Shown here: piece after piece, positions 25,816 to 33,414 of the stretch
Layout: each line of letters opens with the position of its first letter
Position numbering within the stretch: the first letter of the stretch is position 1
DNA from: Mycobacterium sp. 852014-52450_SCH5900713
Lineage (GTDB): Bacteria; Actinomycetota; Actinomycetes; Mycobacteriales; Mycobacteriaceae
Length of the DNA stretch: 64,000 nucleotides
Direction of reading: 5' to 3'
Assembly: GCF_001667075.1 (NCBI RefSeq)
Contig: NZ_LZIL01000035.1
Span: 1 to 64,000, forward strand
Position numbers and translations under genes: made by a program
The notes under the pieces: generated by a model
What the model saw: the letters and a program-made list of their open reading frames with translations, nothing else
What the model was told of the DNA's origin: nothing
Database searches by the model: none

Positions 25816-26874
25816 ATGGACCGCTTCGAACTCCGCCGGCTGGACTACAGCCTGTCCGACGACCATGTGGCCCTGCAGGACGCCTACAAGCAGTTCTTCA
25901 AGACCCACTGCTCGATCGAAACCGTGCGGGCCGCAGAGCCATCCGGCTTCGACAAGAACCTCTGGGAGAGGTTGTGCGGGATGGGCGCGACCACGATGGC
26001 ACTGCCGGAGTCGTGCGGCGGCGACGCCGCCACCTTGGTCGATCTCACCTTGGTGGCCGAAGAGCTCGGCCGGTCCCTGGCACCCGTCCCGTGGATCGAC
26101 CATGTGTGCACCGCCCGCCTGCTGGGGCGCCTCGGCGCCCTGGGTGAGGGGGTCGCCGGAGTGGCCGAGGGGGAACAGCTGGCCGCGCTCGACCCGCGTC
26201 TCGACGCCGGACGCGGTCCGCGGTTGATTCCCTCTGGGTCAATCGCCGACCACATCATCGTTCGCGAAGGCGACGAAGTCGTGCGGCTGACCTTCGCCAC
26301 CCGGCCCGCGAAGGTCGACAACATCGGTCGGCTGCCGATGGCGTGGGTAGACCCGACCGCGGCCGACACCCGTACGGTCGTCGCCGAAGGACCCGAAGCG
26401 CTGGCGACGTACCGGCTGGCGCTCGACGAATGGCGGCTGCTGATCGCGGCGGCGCTCGTCGGGCTGGTGGAGGAGACCATGACGATCGCGGCCGAGTTCG
26501 CCAAGACCCGCTACACGCTGGGCGTGCCAATCTCCACCCTGCAAGCGATCTCGCACCCCCTCGCGAACATGGCCATCACCGTCCAGGGTGGACGGAACCT
26601 GGCTCGACGTGCCGCCTGGTTCTTGGACAACGAACCCGACGAGCGGCCCGAATTGGCGCCCTCCGCATTCGTTTTCATGGCTGAGGAGGCTGCCAAGGCC
26701 GCGACCATGGCGGTTCACATCCAGGGCGGACTCGGGGTTTCGTCCGAAGCCGCGGCGACGGCGTATCTGGTGCGCGCCCGGGGATGGCCACTGGCCGGCG
26801 GCGATCCGGGCGCCACGGCGCAACGGGTCGCCGAAATCGTGACTGCCCGCGAGGGCGCGGCGCAGCCGGCCTAG
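25816..26874 (+). CDS. Acyl-CoA dehydrogenase, probable non-catalytic or FAD-sharing subunit
   Basis: A 352-aa acyl-CoA-dehydrogenase-fold protein, shorter than the normal 380-400. It has the N-terminal helical region and a recognisable third domain (RYTLGVPISTLQAISHPLANM, AVHIQGGLGVSSE) but lacks both the C-terminal EGT-type Glu and an obvious alternative base. It also has a poor middle domain without the SEP..GSD signature. It is immediately followed by a full-length partner. This is the arrangement of the alpha2-beta2 acyl-CoA dehydrogenases of mycobacterial steroid catabolism, in which two adjacent genes encode one enzyme. Confidence 0.82.
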   Translation: MDRFELRRLDYSLSDDHVALQDAYKQFFKTHCSIETVRAAEPSGFDKNLWERLCGMGATTMALPESCGGDAATLVDLTLVAEELGRSLAPVPWIDHVCTARLLGRLGALGEGVAGVAEGEQLAALDPRLDAGRGPRLIPSGSIADHIIVREGDEVVRLTFATRPAKVDNIGRLPMAWVDPTAADTRTVVAEGPEALATYRLALDEWRLLIAAALVGLVEETMTIAAEFAKTRYTLGVPISTLQAISHPLANMAITVQGGRNLARRAAWFLDNEPDERPELAPSAFVFMAEEAAKAATMAVHIQGGLGVSSEAAATAYLVRARGWPLAGGDPGATAQRVAEIVTAREGAAQPA

Positions 26875-26888
26875 GAAGGGGCGACACC

Positions 26889-28088
26889 ATGGATTTCTCC
26901 CGCGTCGAACTGTCGGACGAGGACAAGGCGTTCCGCGACGAAGCGCGCAACTTCCTGGGTACCCATATGACCGAGGAGATCAGGCGCCGGGACCGCGAGA
27001 CGGGCGACAATTTCGACGAAGGTCTGCACCTGAAGTTCGGCGCGGCAGGCTATTTGGAAGCCGAGTGGAAACCGGAATCCGAAGGGGGTTTCACCCGGGT
27101 GCGGCGGCGCATCTGGGAGCTGGAGAAGCGGCGTGCACACGTGCCCTGGGTGACCTGGGGGACGACCGCCATGGTGGCCCGTTCGGTGAACAAGTTCGGC
27201 TCGCCGCAACTACGCGACGAGGTATTACCCAAAGTTTTCAGCGGCGAGGTCCGGTTATGCCTCGGCTACACCGAGCCCGAAGGCGGCTCCGATATCGCCA
27301 CCTGTAAGACCCGCGCCGTGCGCGAGGCGGATGGATCGAGCTGGGTCATCAACGGCTCCAAGATGTTCACGACCGGCGCCCATAACTGTCAGTACGTCTT
27401 CCTGATCACCAACACCGCCCCGGACGAGCCAAAGCACAAGAGCCTGACCATGTTCCTGGTGCCACTGGAATCGCCGGGCATCGAAATCCAGGGAATCCGC
27501 ACGGTGGACGGCGATCGGACCAACATCGTCTACTACAGCGATGTGCGGGTAGACGACAAGTACCGGCTGGGTGAGGTGAACGGTGGCTGGACCGTGCTGC
27601 GCGAGCCGCTCAACGTCGAGCACGGTGCCGTCGCCGCCGCCCCCGACGGACTGCAGGACACCTCAATCATGATGCACCAGGCCGGCTTTCTGTCTCAGGC
27701 GGTGGACAAGGCCGCGGCGAGCGTGACACGGCTCGACGGCGACGGGCGCCGGCTCATCGACGACAAGTCGGTGGCATACCGGCTGGGCCGCTGCGTCGCC
27801 CGACTGGAGATAGCGCTGGCCACGCCGAGCATCTTCGGCAGGGTCGCCATCGCGCAAACAATGCGTGACATCTCCCCGGAACTGATGGACATCCTCGGCG
27901 CCGCCTCCACGCTGCCATACGGAGCCGAAGCGGCCGCCGACGACGGCAGCGCCGAATACGCCTACCGATTCGCCCCGCTGGTGGGAATCTATGGCGGCAC
28001 GCTGGAGGTGTTCCGCAACATGATCGCCCAGTACATGCTCGGCCTGGGCAAGCCGGCTTACGCGCCGCCGGTCAAGAAAGTGTCCTGA
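26889..28088 (+). CDS. Acyl-CoA dehydrogenase, probable catalytic subunit of a pair
   Basis: A 399-aa acyl-CoA dehydrogenase; ATG at 26889 has GGAAGGGG upstream. It carries the FAD-domain signature LGYTEPEGGSDIATCKTRAV and ends LVGIYGGTLEVFRNMIAQ, where the usual EGT Glu is Gly. Instead E244 in LNVEHGAV lies on the helix used by isovaleryl-CoA-dehydrogenase-type enzymes and is the probable base. With 25816-26874 it likely forms a heterotetramer. It is the last gene of the 21247-28088 unit. Confidence 0.87.
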   Translation: MDFSRVELSDEDKAFRDEARNFLGTHMTEEIRRRDRETGDNFDEGLHLKFGAAGYLEAEWKPESEGGFTRVRRRIWELEKRRAHVPWVTWGTTAMVARSVNKFGSPQLRDEVLPKVFSGEVRLCLGYTEPEGGSDIATCKTRAVREADGSSWVINGSKMFTTGAHNCQYVFLITNTAPDEPKHKSLTMFLVPLESPGIEIQGIRTVDGDRTNIVYYSDVRVDDKYRLGEVNGGWTVLREPLNVEHGAVAAAPDGLQDTSIMMHQAGFLSQAVDKAAASVTRLDGDGRRLIDDKSVAYRLGRCVARLEIALATPSIFGRVAIAQTMRDISPELMDILGAASTLPYGAEAAADDGSAEYAYRFAPLVGIYGGTLEVFRNMIAQYMLGLGKPAYAPPVKKVS

Positions 28089-28129
28089 CCAGCGCGGCCG
28101 GGTTGATGTCTCTCGGACCCGGGCGCCCC

Positions 28130-28303
28130 TCAGCCGTGCCCGTAAATGATCCGCAGCATCTTGAGATTGATACGGATGAAACGTCCGAATTGCACAAAGA
28201 GGTTCTGACGCGTCCGCAGGGTTGCCGGGGTGGGCAGCGGTGCATCGGCGATGCGCTCGGCCGTCAGCGCGTTCACGTCCGAGTAGGAGGTTTCGTCGTC
28301 CAT
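28130..28303 (-). CDS. Small conserved protein, 57 aa
   Basis: A 57-aa protein downstream of the flavoprotein gene by 11 bases on the same strand. ATG at 28303 is favoured over 28333 because AAAGG lies 8 bases upstream and the longer frame would overlap the flavoprotein gene. The C-terminal half (RQNLFVQFGRFIRINLKMLRIIYGHG) is an amphipathic basic helix, suggesting membrane-surface association. I recall similar short proteins next to mycobacterial sulfide:quinone-reductase-like genes, but no function is known to me. Confidence 0.6.
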   Translation of the reverse strand: MDDETSYSDVNALTAERIADAPLPTPATLRTRQNLFVQFGRFIRINLKMLRIIYGHG

Positions 28304-28314
28304 CGAAGTGCCTT

Positions 28315-29772
28315 TCATTCGGGGATCAGCCACCAGAATGGGCGGGCTTTAGCCTTGTAGATGAAGAGATAGTGCAGCAGCAGCTTGATCCAGTGGCCGG
28401 CCAATCCGAGCTCACCGGAGGTGCCGGCGATGTCGCGACCCGTTTGCGGGTACTTCACCGGATCGGGGACGACCGGGAACATCGTCATGGCGGCGGCCGA
28501 ACCCTCGCGCAAACCGGTGCCTGCCGAGGCGACGCATGCGGCACCCATGCTCGACATCGAGGCGCGGTGCGCAACTACGGTCGTTCCCTTGGTGATTCGA
28601 TCGCGGATGGTCTCGGCAACCGTCTTGGCCATGATGCCCGACGGCATGCCGGTGCGCGGTGGACTGGGCGTGATGACGGTCCCGTTGGGACTCGTGCGCG
28701 GCCGGGAGATGGGATGCGGGGGCGCGAACGCGATGCCCGGGGCGAAGATGTTGGGATAGGCCGGCGACTCGTAGGTGTACGGCCAATCCTCGGCGGACCA
28801 TTCGTCATACGGTTTGCCCGAGTAGTCTGCGTCGACCTTCATGAAGCCCGACGGCGCGAACAGAACGGAGCTGATGTCGTTGCCGTCCTTGTCGTATGCC
28901 ATCAGTGCGGCTCCCCTGAACGGAGGCAGGAGCATGGCGAAGTCGAAATCCAACTCGTGCTCTCTGCCGTCGAGTTGCTCGTAGCGCAGCTTGCCGTCCA
29001 TCACCTCGTGCACGGCAGCTTGCGTGATCGCTTTGACGCCGCGCTCGCGGAACAGCGATTCCGTCCACAGCCGGCTGGACTGTACGAAGCCCTTCTCGAC
29101 GAAGCTCATGCCGCCGACGCCGAAGTCGCCCAGTTCGTACTCGTTGGTGAGGTAGACGACGTCCGCCAGGTCTCGCACGCCCTCCGCCCGCAACGTGTGC
29201 TCGACGTTGAAGGCGTACTCGAACGCCGCGCCCTCGCAGGTGCAGGTGCCGTGTCCGACGCCGATGACCAGCCGCTGTTTCTCGCCGGCCTTCAACCTGG
29301 CGATGACCCGGTCGAGCGCCTCGGCCGCCTCGACGGCGTGGGCCGCGGTGCACACCGAGTAAGAGTGGCCTGCGGGGCCGAGCCCGGGGGTAGCCGCGAA
29401 ATTCAGGCGCGGTCCGGTCGCGTTGATGAGGTAGTCATACGTAATGGTGCCGCTCTGACCGTCGCGCTCCTCGTCGGTGTAGGTGAAGTCCACCGATGGC
29501 GCCGGCTGATCTTTGGTGCCCTCCGGATGGATCGCGGTGGCAAGCGCTTGGTGAAACACGATGCCCTTGCGGCGGTAGATGGGTTCGAGCGGAATGAGCA
29601 CCTTGGCGGGATCCATGCGGCCCACTCCGACCCAGATGTTGGACGGGATCCAGTTCCAGTCGGCGTTGGGTGAAATCACGACGACTTCGTGACTGCGGCC
29701 CAGCCATCGGCGAAGGTGTAGCGCGGCGGTATGCCCGGCGATACCAGCGCCGAGGATGACGACTCGTGCCAT
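28315..29772 (-). CDS. FAD-dependent oxidoreductase, sulfide:quinone reductase-like
   Basis: A 485-aa flavoprotein of the two-dinucleotide-binding family. The start at 29772 has GAGGAG upstream; the frame extends to 29991 without support. The FAD motif VVILGAGIAGHTAALHLRR is at the N-terminus, with SPNADWNWIPSNIWVGVG next, as in sulfide:quinone oxidoreductases, and YDYLINATGPRLNF in the middle. A C-T-C pair (GHGTCTCEGAAFEY) and a later AACVASAG Cys could form the redox-active disulfide. The C-terminal aromatic segment (HYLFIYKAKARPFWWLIP) fits membrane attachment. Quinone-linked oxidation of sulfide or a thiol is likely but unproven. Confidence 0.85.
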   Translation of the reverse strand: MARVVILGAGIAGHTAALHLRRWLGRSHEVVVISPNADWNWIPSNIWVGVGRMDPAKVLIPLEPIYRRKGIVFHQALATAIHPEGTKDQPAPSVDFTYTDEERDGQSGTITYDYLINATGPRLNFAATPGLGPAGHSYSVCTAAHAVEAAEALDRVIARLKAGEKQRLVIGVGHGTCTCEGAAFEYAFNVEHTLRAEGVRDLADVVYLTNEYELGDFGVGGMSFVEKGFVQSSRLWTESLFRERGVKAITQAAVHEVMDGKLRYEQLDGREHELDFDFAMLLPPFRGAALMAYDKDGNDISSVLFAPSGFMKVDADYSGKPYDEWSAEDWPYTYESPAYPNIFAPGIAFAPPHPISRPRTSPNGTVITPSPPRTGMPSGIMAKTVAETIRDRITKGTTVVAHRASMSSMGAACVASAGTGLREGSAAAMTMFPVVPDPVKYPQTGRDIAGTSGELGLAGHWIKLLLHYLFIYKAKARPFWWLIPE

Positions 29773-29964
29773 TGATGCTCCTCTATGTCGTGCGCCGGCA
29801 TCGCCACACGACATGGTTGCCGCCGTGCGGGAACGCCAGGCGCTCCGAGGCCAGATTGCGCTCCGCGATGACGCGTTTCTAGGGCCGATGGACTCTATTG
29901 GGGGAGGAATATGTGCGCCGAAGGAAAAATCAGTCGCATCGAGAAATACCCCTACCCGTATAGG

Positions 29965-29970
29965 TATTAT
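29965..29970 (+). promoter_or_regulatory. Probable -10 box of a leaderless promoter
   Basis: TATTAT ends 7 bases before the ATG at 29978, which has no ribosome-binding site. This spacing fits a leaderless mycobacterial transcript beginning at or next to the start codon. No good -35 is visible. Confidence 0.4.
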
Positions 29971-29977
29971 AGCTCTT

Positions 29978-30355
29978 ATGACCGAACACAACCACTACCA
30001 ACAGGTGCTGGACGACCTCAACCCTCAGCACCGCGCCCTGCGCAAGATGATCCCCGACGTGTACCGGGGTTTCGCCGAGATGAGCAGCGGCGCACTGACC
30101 TCAGGAGCCTTGGACAAGAAGTTCAAGGAGCTGATCGCGATGGCGATCGGGGTCGTCGCCGGATGCGATGGCTGCATCGCCTCCCACGCTCAGGGGGCGG
30201 CCCGTGCCGGAGCATCCAAGGAAGAGGCCGCCGAGGCGATCGGCGTCAGCATTCTCATGCACGGTGGTCCGGCGACGATCTACGGTGCGCGCGCGTACAG
30301 CGCATTTTGCGAATTCGCTGACGGGACCGCGGGCACCGCTGAACCGACGCAATAA
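29978..30355 (+). CDS. AhpD-like / carboxymuconolactone decarboxylase family protein
   Basis: A 125-aa all-helical protein with the peroxidatic motif C63-x2-C66-x3-H70 in AGCDGCIASHAQGAARAG, diagnostic of the alkylhydroperoxidase AhpD-like domain. Such proteins reduce peroxides or act as thiol-redox partners. ATG at 29978 is probably leaderless. It is divergent from the SQR-like flavoprotein and followed 97 bases later by a thioredoxin, so a thiol-redox role is coherent with its neighbours. Confidence 0.88.
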   Translation: MTEHNHYQQVLDDLNPQHRALRKMIPDVYRGFAEMSSGALTSGALDKKFKELIAMAIGVVAGCDGCIASHAQGAARAGASKEEAAEAIGVSILMHGGPATIYGARAYSAFCEFADGTAGTAEPTQ

Positions 30356-30452
30356 ACGGGCACTATCGCGTTCGGTCCGTAATCAGCCCAGCTTGCTGGA
30401 CCCGCTCAGGTCTGGATCCGATCCTCACCTGAAACTCTCGAAAGGAGCAATT

Positions 30453-30827
30453 ATGATCGTCAAGTCACTGACCGCCGCCGACTTCGAGTCGACGGTACTC
30501 GCAAGTCCGATTGTGCTCGTTGACTTTTGGGCCCCATGGTGTGGGCCATGCCGGGCTTTCGCGCCCGTCTTCGAACGGTCCGCGCAGACCCACCCGGATA
30601 TCGTGTACGCCAAGGTGGACACCGACGCCGAGCGCGAACTAGCCGCGACGGTAGGCATCCGCTCAGTGCCGACGATCATGGCGTTCCGCGATGGAATCCT
30701 CGTTTACAGTCAGCCGGGAGCGATGTCACCAGCCGTGCTAGACGATTTGATCGATCAGGTCAAGCGTCTTGACATGGCGCAGGTCCGTGCCAAGATCGCA
30801 GAGCGAAAAGCTGCGGTGAAGGCGTAA
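30453..30827 (+). CDS. Thioredoxin
   Basis: A 124-aa thioredoxin with active site WAPWCGPCRAF (C30 and C33), cis-Pro in VPTIMAF, and a short C-terminal extension of about 20 residues (MAQVRAKIAERKAAVKA) compared with classical 105-110-aa thioredoxins. ATG at 30453 has AAAGGAG upstream. It likely supplies reducing equivalents to the AhpD-like protein or receives them from the flavoprotein module. Cytoplasmic; no signal peptide. Confidence 0.93.
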   Translation: MIVKSLTAADFESTVLASPIVLVDFWAPWCGPCRAFAPVFERSAQTHPDIVYAKVDTDAERELAATVGIRSVPTIMAFRDGILVYSQPGAMSPAVLDDLIDQVKRLDMAQVRAKIAERKAAVKA

Positions 30828-30866
30828 TGGCGCAATCGGTTCGCCCTCAACGGTAGGGAAGCAACC

Positions 30867-30998
30867 ATGTGTTACCCCGTGAGCTGCGGGCGCTGCGGCA
30901 AGATCACTTGGGCGGGATGTGGGGCGCACGCCGAGAGCGTGATGAAACGGGTGCCCGCCGATCAGCGATGTGCCTGCCGCCAGAGCGTCGCCAGATAG
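30867..30998 (+). CDS. Small cysteine-rich zinc-ribbon-like protein, 43 aa
   Basis: A 43-aa protein starting MCYPVSCGRCGKITWAGCG with six cysteines (residues 2, 7, 10, 18, 35, 37) and one His at 21; CGRC and CAC pairs look like metal ligands. I recall the same MCYPV-CG-CGK-TW-GCG pattern in short proteins from many bacteria and fungi, so this is a genuine conserved micro-protein rather than a chance frame. It lies 39 bases after the thioredoxin stop on the same strand and probably belongs to that redox unit. Function unknown; zinc binding is inferred. Confidence 0.7.
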   Translation: MCYPVSCGRCGKITWAGCGAHAESVMKRVPADQRCACRQSVAR

Positions 30999-31033
30999 TG
31001 CCCGGGCCCCGTCCCGAGGTCGGCAAACTGCGC

Positions 31034-32179
31034 TCAGATCGTCAGGATCGTTGCCGCGGCGGTGCCCGGTGCGCCGTATAGCTGAGCGAAGCCCACGCGC
31101 GGCTCACCCGTTACCTGGCGATCGCCGGCCTGGCCGCGAAGTTGTCGCACCAGTTCGTGGATCTGCCGCAGACCCGAAGCCCCGATCGGCTCGCCGTTCG
31201 CAATGAGCCCGCCGTCGGTGTTGACCGGCATCGATCCGCTGATTTCGGTTGCGCCGTCGGCCAATAGCTTTTCCTGCTCGCCGTCGGCGCAGAACCCGCA
31301 TTCGGCCATGTGAATGATCTCCGCGCCGGCGTCGGTGTCCTGCAGTTGGATGACGTCGACGTCCTGCGGTGCCACGCCCGCTTTCTCGAACGCGGCGCGC
31401 GACGCGTACACAGTCGGGGAGACGTCCTCGTCGACCGGAGCGAAGGTGGTGTTGACCTCGTAGGCGCCATATCGACGGGTGCGCACCTCGACCGCCCGCA
31501 GGAAAATCGGCGTCGCGGTATAGCGGTGCGCGATGTCCGCGCGGCACATCACCACGGCCGCGGCCCCCTCGTCGGGTGCACAGAACATGTACTGCGTGAG
31601 TGGGTAGTTCAGCATCGCGGAGTTGAGGATGTCGTCTTCGGCGATAGGCTTGCGGCGAAACGCATTGGGGTTCAACGCCCCATTGCGAAAGTTCTTCGCG
31701 GCCACCTTCGCCAGTGTCTGCTGCGAGATGCCGTGATCGTGCAAATAGCGGTTGGCCTTCATGCCGAAGAACTTTGTCGTCAGGTACTGGCCGTTCTCGG
31801 CGTACCACCGAGGCATCCCCACCAGGGCGGGGTCCTCGGTGAAGGCACCGCGCGGGTGCTTGTCCAGACCGATGGCGATCCCGATGTCGTAGTCGCCCAG
31901 CCGGATGCCGTCGGCGCACGCCTTGGCGGCGCTGGCGGCGGTCGCGCACGCGTTGAACACGTTGGTGAACGGGATGCCCGATAGTCCGACCATGGCGACG
32001 ATCGCGTCGGGATTGGCCACGGTCCAGCTGCCCCCCGTGGCGGCTTGGATGTCCTTCCACTCGATGCCCGCGTCGGCGACCGCGAGATGGATGGCGCCAG
32101 CGGCCATCTCCATCGCGGACTTGCCCTCGAAGCGGCCGAACGGGTGCAGGCCGACACCGATGACCGCGACGTCATTCAC
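31034..32179 (-). CDS. Thiolase-like lipid-transfer protein (Ltp type)
   Basis: A 381-aa thiolase-fold protein. GTG at 32179 overlaps the CoA-transferase stop (GTGA). It has the family Cys in FNACATAASAAKACADGI and ends in the Ltp-like stretch SMPVNTDGGLIANGEPIGASGLRQIHELVRQLRG, but has no GHP-type His of true thiolases. In mycobacterial steroid catabolism such Ltp proteins act as retro-aldolases together with a DUF35 partner. I see no DUF35 gene in this window, so activity may differ. It is the last gene of the leftward P450 unit. Confidence 0.83.
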   Translation of the reverse strand: MNDVAVIGVGLHPFGRFEGKSAMEMAAGAIHLAVADAGIEWKDIQAATGGSWTVANPDAIVAMVGLSGIPFTNVFNACATAASAAKACADGIRLGDYDIGIAIGLDKHPRGAFTEDPALVGMPRWYAENGQYLTTKFFGMKANRYLHDHGISQQTLAKVAAKNFRNGALNPNAFRRKPIAEDDILNSAMLNYPLTQYMFCAPDEGAAAVVMCRADIAHRYTATPIFLRAVEVRTRRYGAYEVNTTFAPVDEDVSPTVYASRAAFEKAGVAPQDVDVIQLQDTDAGAEIIHMAECGFCADGEQEKLLADGATEISGSMPVNTDGGLIANGEPIGASGLRQIHELVRQLRGQAGDRQVTGEPRVGFAQLYGAPGTAAATILTI

Positions 32180-33405
32180 GCAATGGCTCCCGAGTCCTTC
32201 AGTTCCTCGATGCGGTCCCAATCCATGCCCAGTTCCATCAGCACGATCTCGGTGTGCTCGGAGGCCTGGGGCGCCCGCGTGGTGACCAGCGGCTCGTGGT
32301 TGAACTGCACGGGGCCGCGCACGACGCGGAAAGGCTTTCCGCCGCTGGCGAGTTCGACCTCGCTGACCATGTCGTTGGCAAGGGCCTGCTCGTCGTCCAC
32401 CAGGTCGAGCAGGCTCTGGAACGGCGCCCACTGACCCTTCATCGTTTTCAGGTGCTGCCGCCAGTACTCGAAGGGCTTGCCGGCGAAGGCCTTTGCGATC
32501 AGTTCGGCGGCCGCGTTGGCATTCTGGATCAGCGGGAGCACGTCGGAGAAGCGGGGATCGTCGGCCGCCTCGGGGATGCCGAGATGCTCGAACGTGTCGC
32601 GGATCAAGCCGGTCGGGCTGATGATGCACAGGTTGATGGTGCCGCCATCGGAGGTCTCATAGTTGCCCATGAAGGGGTTCACCGACATCGCGGTGGCGGA
32701 GCCCGGCATGGGAGTGCGCATCACCTGCCCGGTCTCCATGCCCTGCGTCACGCTCGCCCCCGCCGCCCACCAGGCCGTGCTCAGCAACGACACGTCGAGC
32801 TCGAGGGCTTCTCCGGTGCGCTCGCGATGCAGCAGCGCCGCCGAGATGCCGCCGGCGATGAACATGCCGCCGATGGAGTCGCCGAACGCGGGAATGCCTT
32901 GCCCCAGTGCGCCGCCCAGCTCCTCGGGCGTCAGCGCGTACCCGATGCCGCTGCGCGTCCAGAACGCCGTCCCGTCATAGCCACCGACGTCGCGCTCGGC
33001 GCCCTTGTCGCCGTACGCCGAACCGCGCGCATAGACGATGTTCGGGTTCACCGCGCGAATGTGCTCCACGTCGAAGTTGTGCTTCTGCCGCTGCGCGGGC
33101 ATGTAGTTGGTGAGGAACACATCGGCGGTCCTGGCCAGTTCGTAGATCACTTCCTGACCGCCCGGCGTGGACACGTCGATCCCCACGCTGCGCTTGCCCC
33201 GGTTGGGATGCTCCATCAGCGGGTGCCGCTCCGGATCGAGTTGAATGCCACCCATGTTGATGAAGCCGCGCTGGGTGTCACCTCGCAGCGGGTGCTCGAC
33301 CTTGATGACGTCCGCGCCCCAGTCGGCCAGGATGGCGCCGGCCGCCGGGACGAAGGTGAATTGCGCAAGTTCCAGGACCCGGAAGCCCGACATCACTTTG
33401 ACCAT
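32176..33405 (-). CDS. Family III CoA-transferase (CaiB/BaiF)
   Basis: A 409-aa CoA-transferase with catalytic D176 in PAFGDSIGGM, the canonical aspartate that forms the anhydride with the acyl-CoA, and NRGKRSVGIDV at 68-78. It differs clearly from the mesaconyl-type enzyme at 3419. It probably transfers CoA to a pathway acid, which would be an ATP-free alternative to the ligases. It lies between the P450 (9 bases upstream) and the Ltp-like gene (4-base overlap) in one leftward unit driven from the perfect dyad at 34664. Confidence 0.9.
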   Translation of the reverse strand: MVKVMSGFRVLELAQFTFVPAAGAILADWGADVIKVEHPLRGDTQRGFINMGGIQLDPERHPLMEHPNRGKRSVGIDVSTPGGQEVIYELARTADVFLTNYMPAQRQKHNFDVEHIRAVNPNIVYARGSAYGDKGAERDVGGYDGTAFWTRSGIGYALTPEELGGALGQGIPAFGDSIGGMFIAGGISAALLHRERTGEALELDVSLLSTAWWAAGASVTQGMETGQVMRTPMPGSATAMSVNPFMGNYETSDGGTINLCIISPTGLIRDTFEHLGIPEAADDPRFSDVLPLIQNANAAAELIAKAFAGKPFEYWRQHLKTMKGQWAPFQSLLDLVDDEQALANDMVSEVELASGGKPFRVVRGPVQFNHEPLVTTRAPQASEHTEIVLMELGMDWDRIEELKDSGAIA

Positions 33406-33414
33406 TTTCGGACC

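Noticed and set aside
28222..29673. A 483-codon open frame on the plus strand across the SQR-like flavoprotein
   Set aside because: Antisense shadow: the minus-strand product has a clear FAD motif and ribosome-binding site, while the plus-strand translation shows neither.
29953..29971. The TATAGGTATTATAG stretch before the AhpD-like gene as a copy of the dyad
   Set aside because: It shares the ATAGGTATTA core with copies B and C, but the 8-3-8 arms match only about half the positions; it is better explained as the -10 region of a leaderless promoter.
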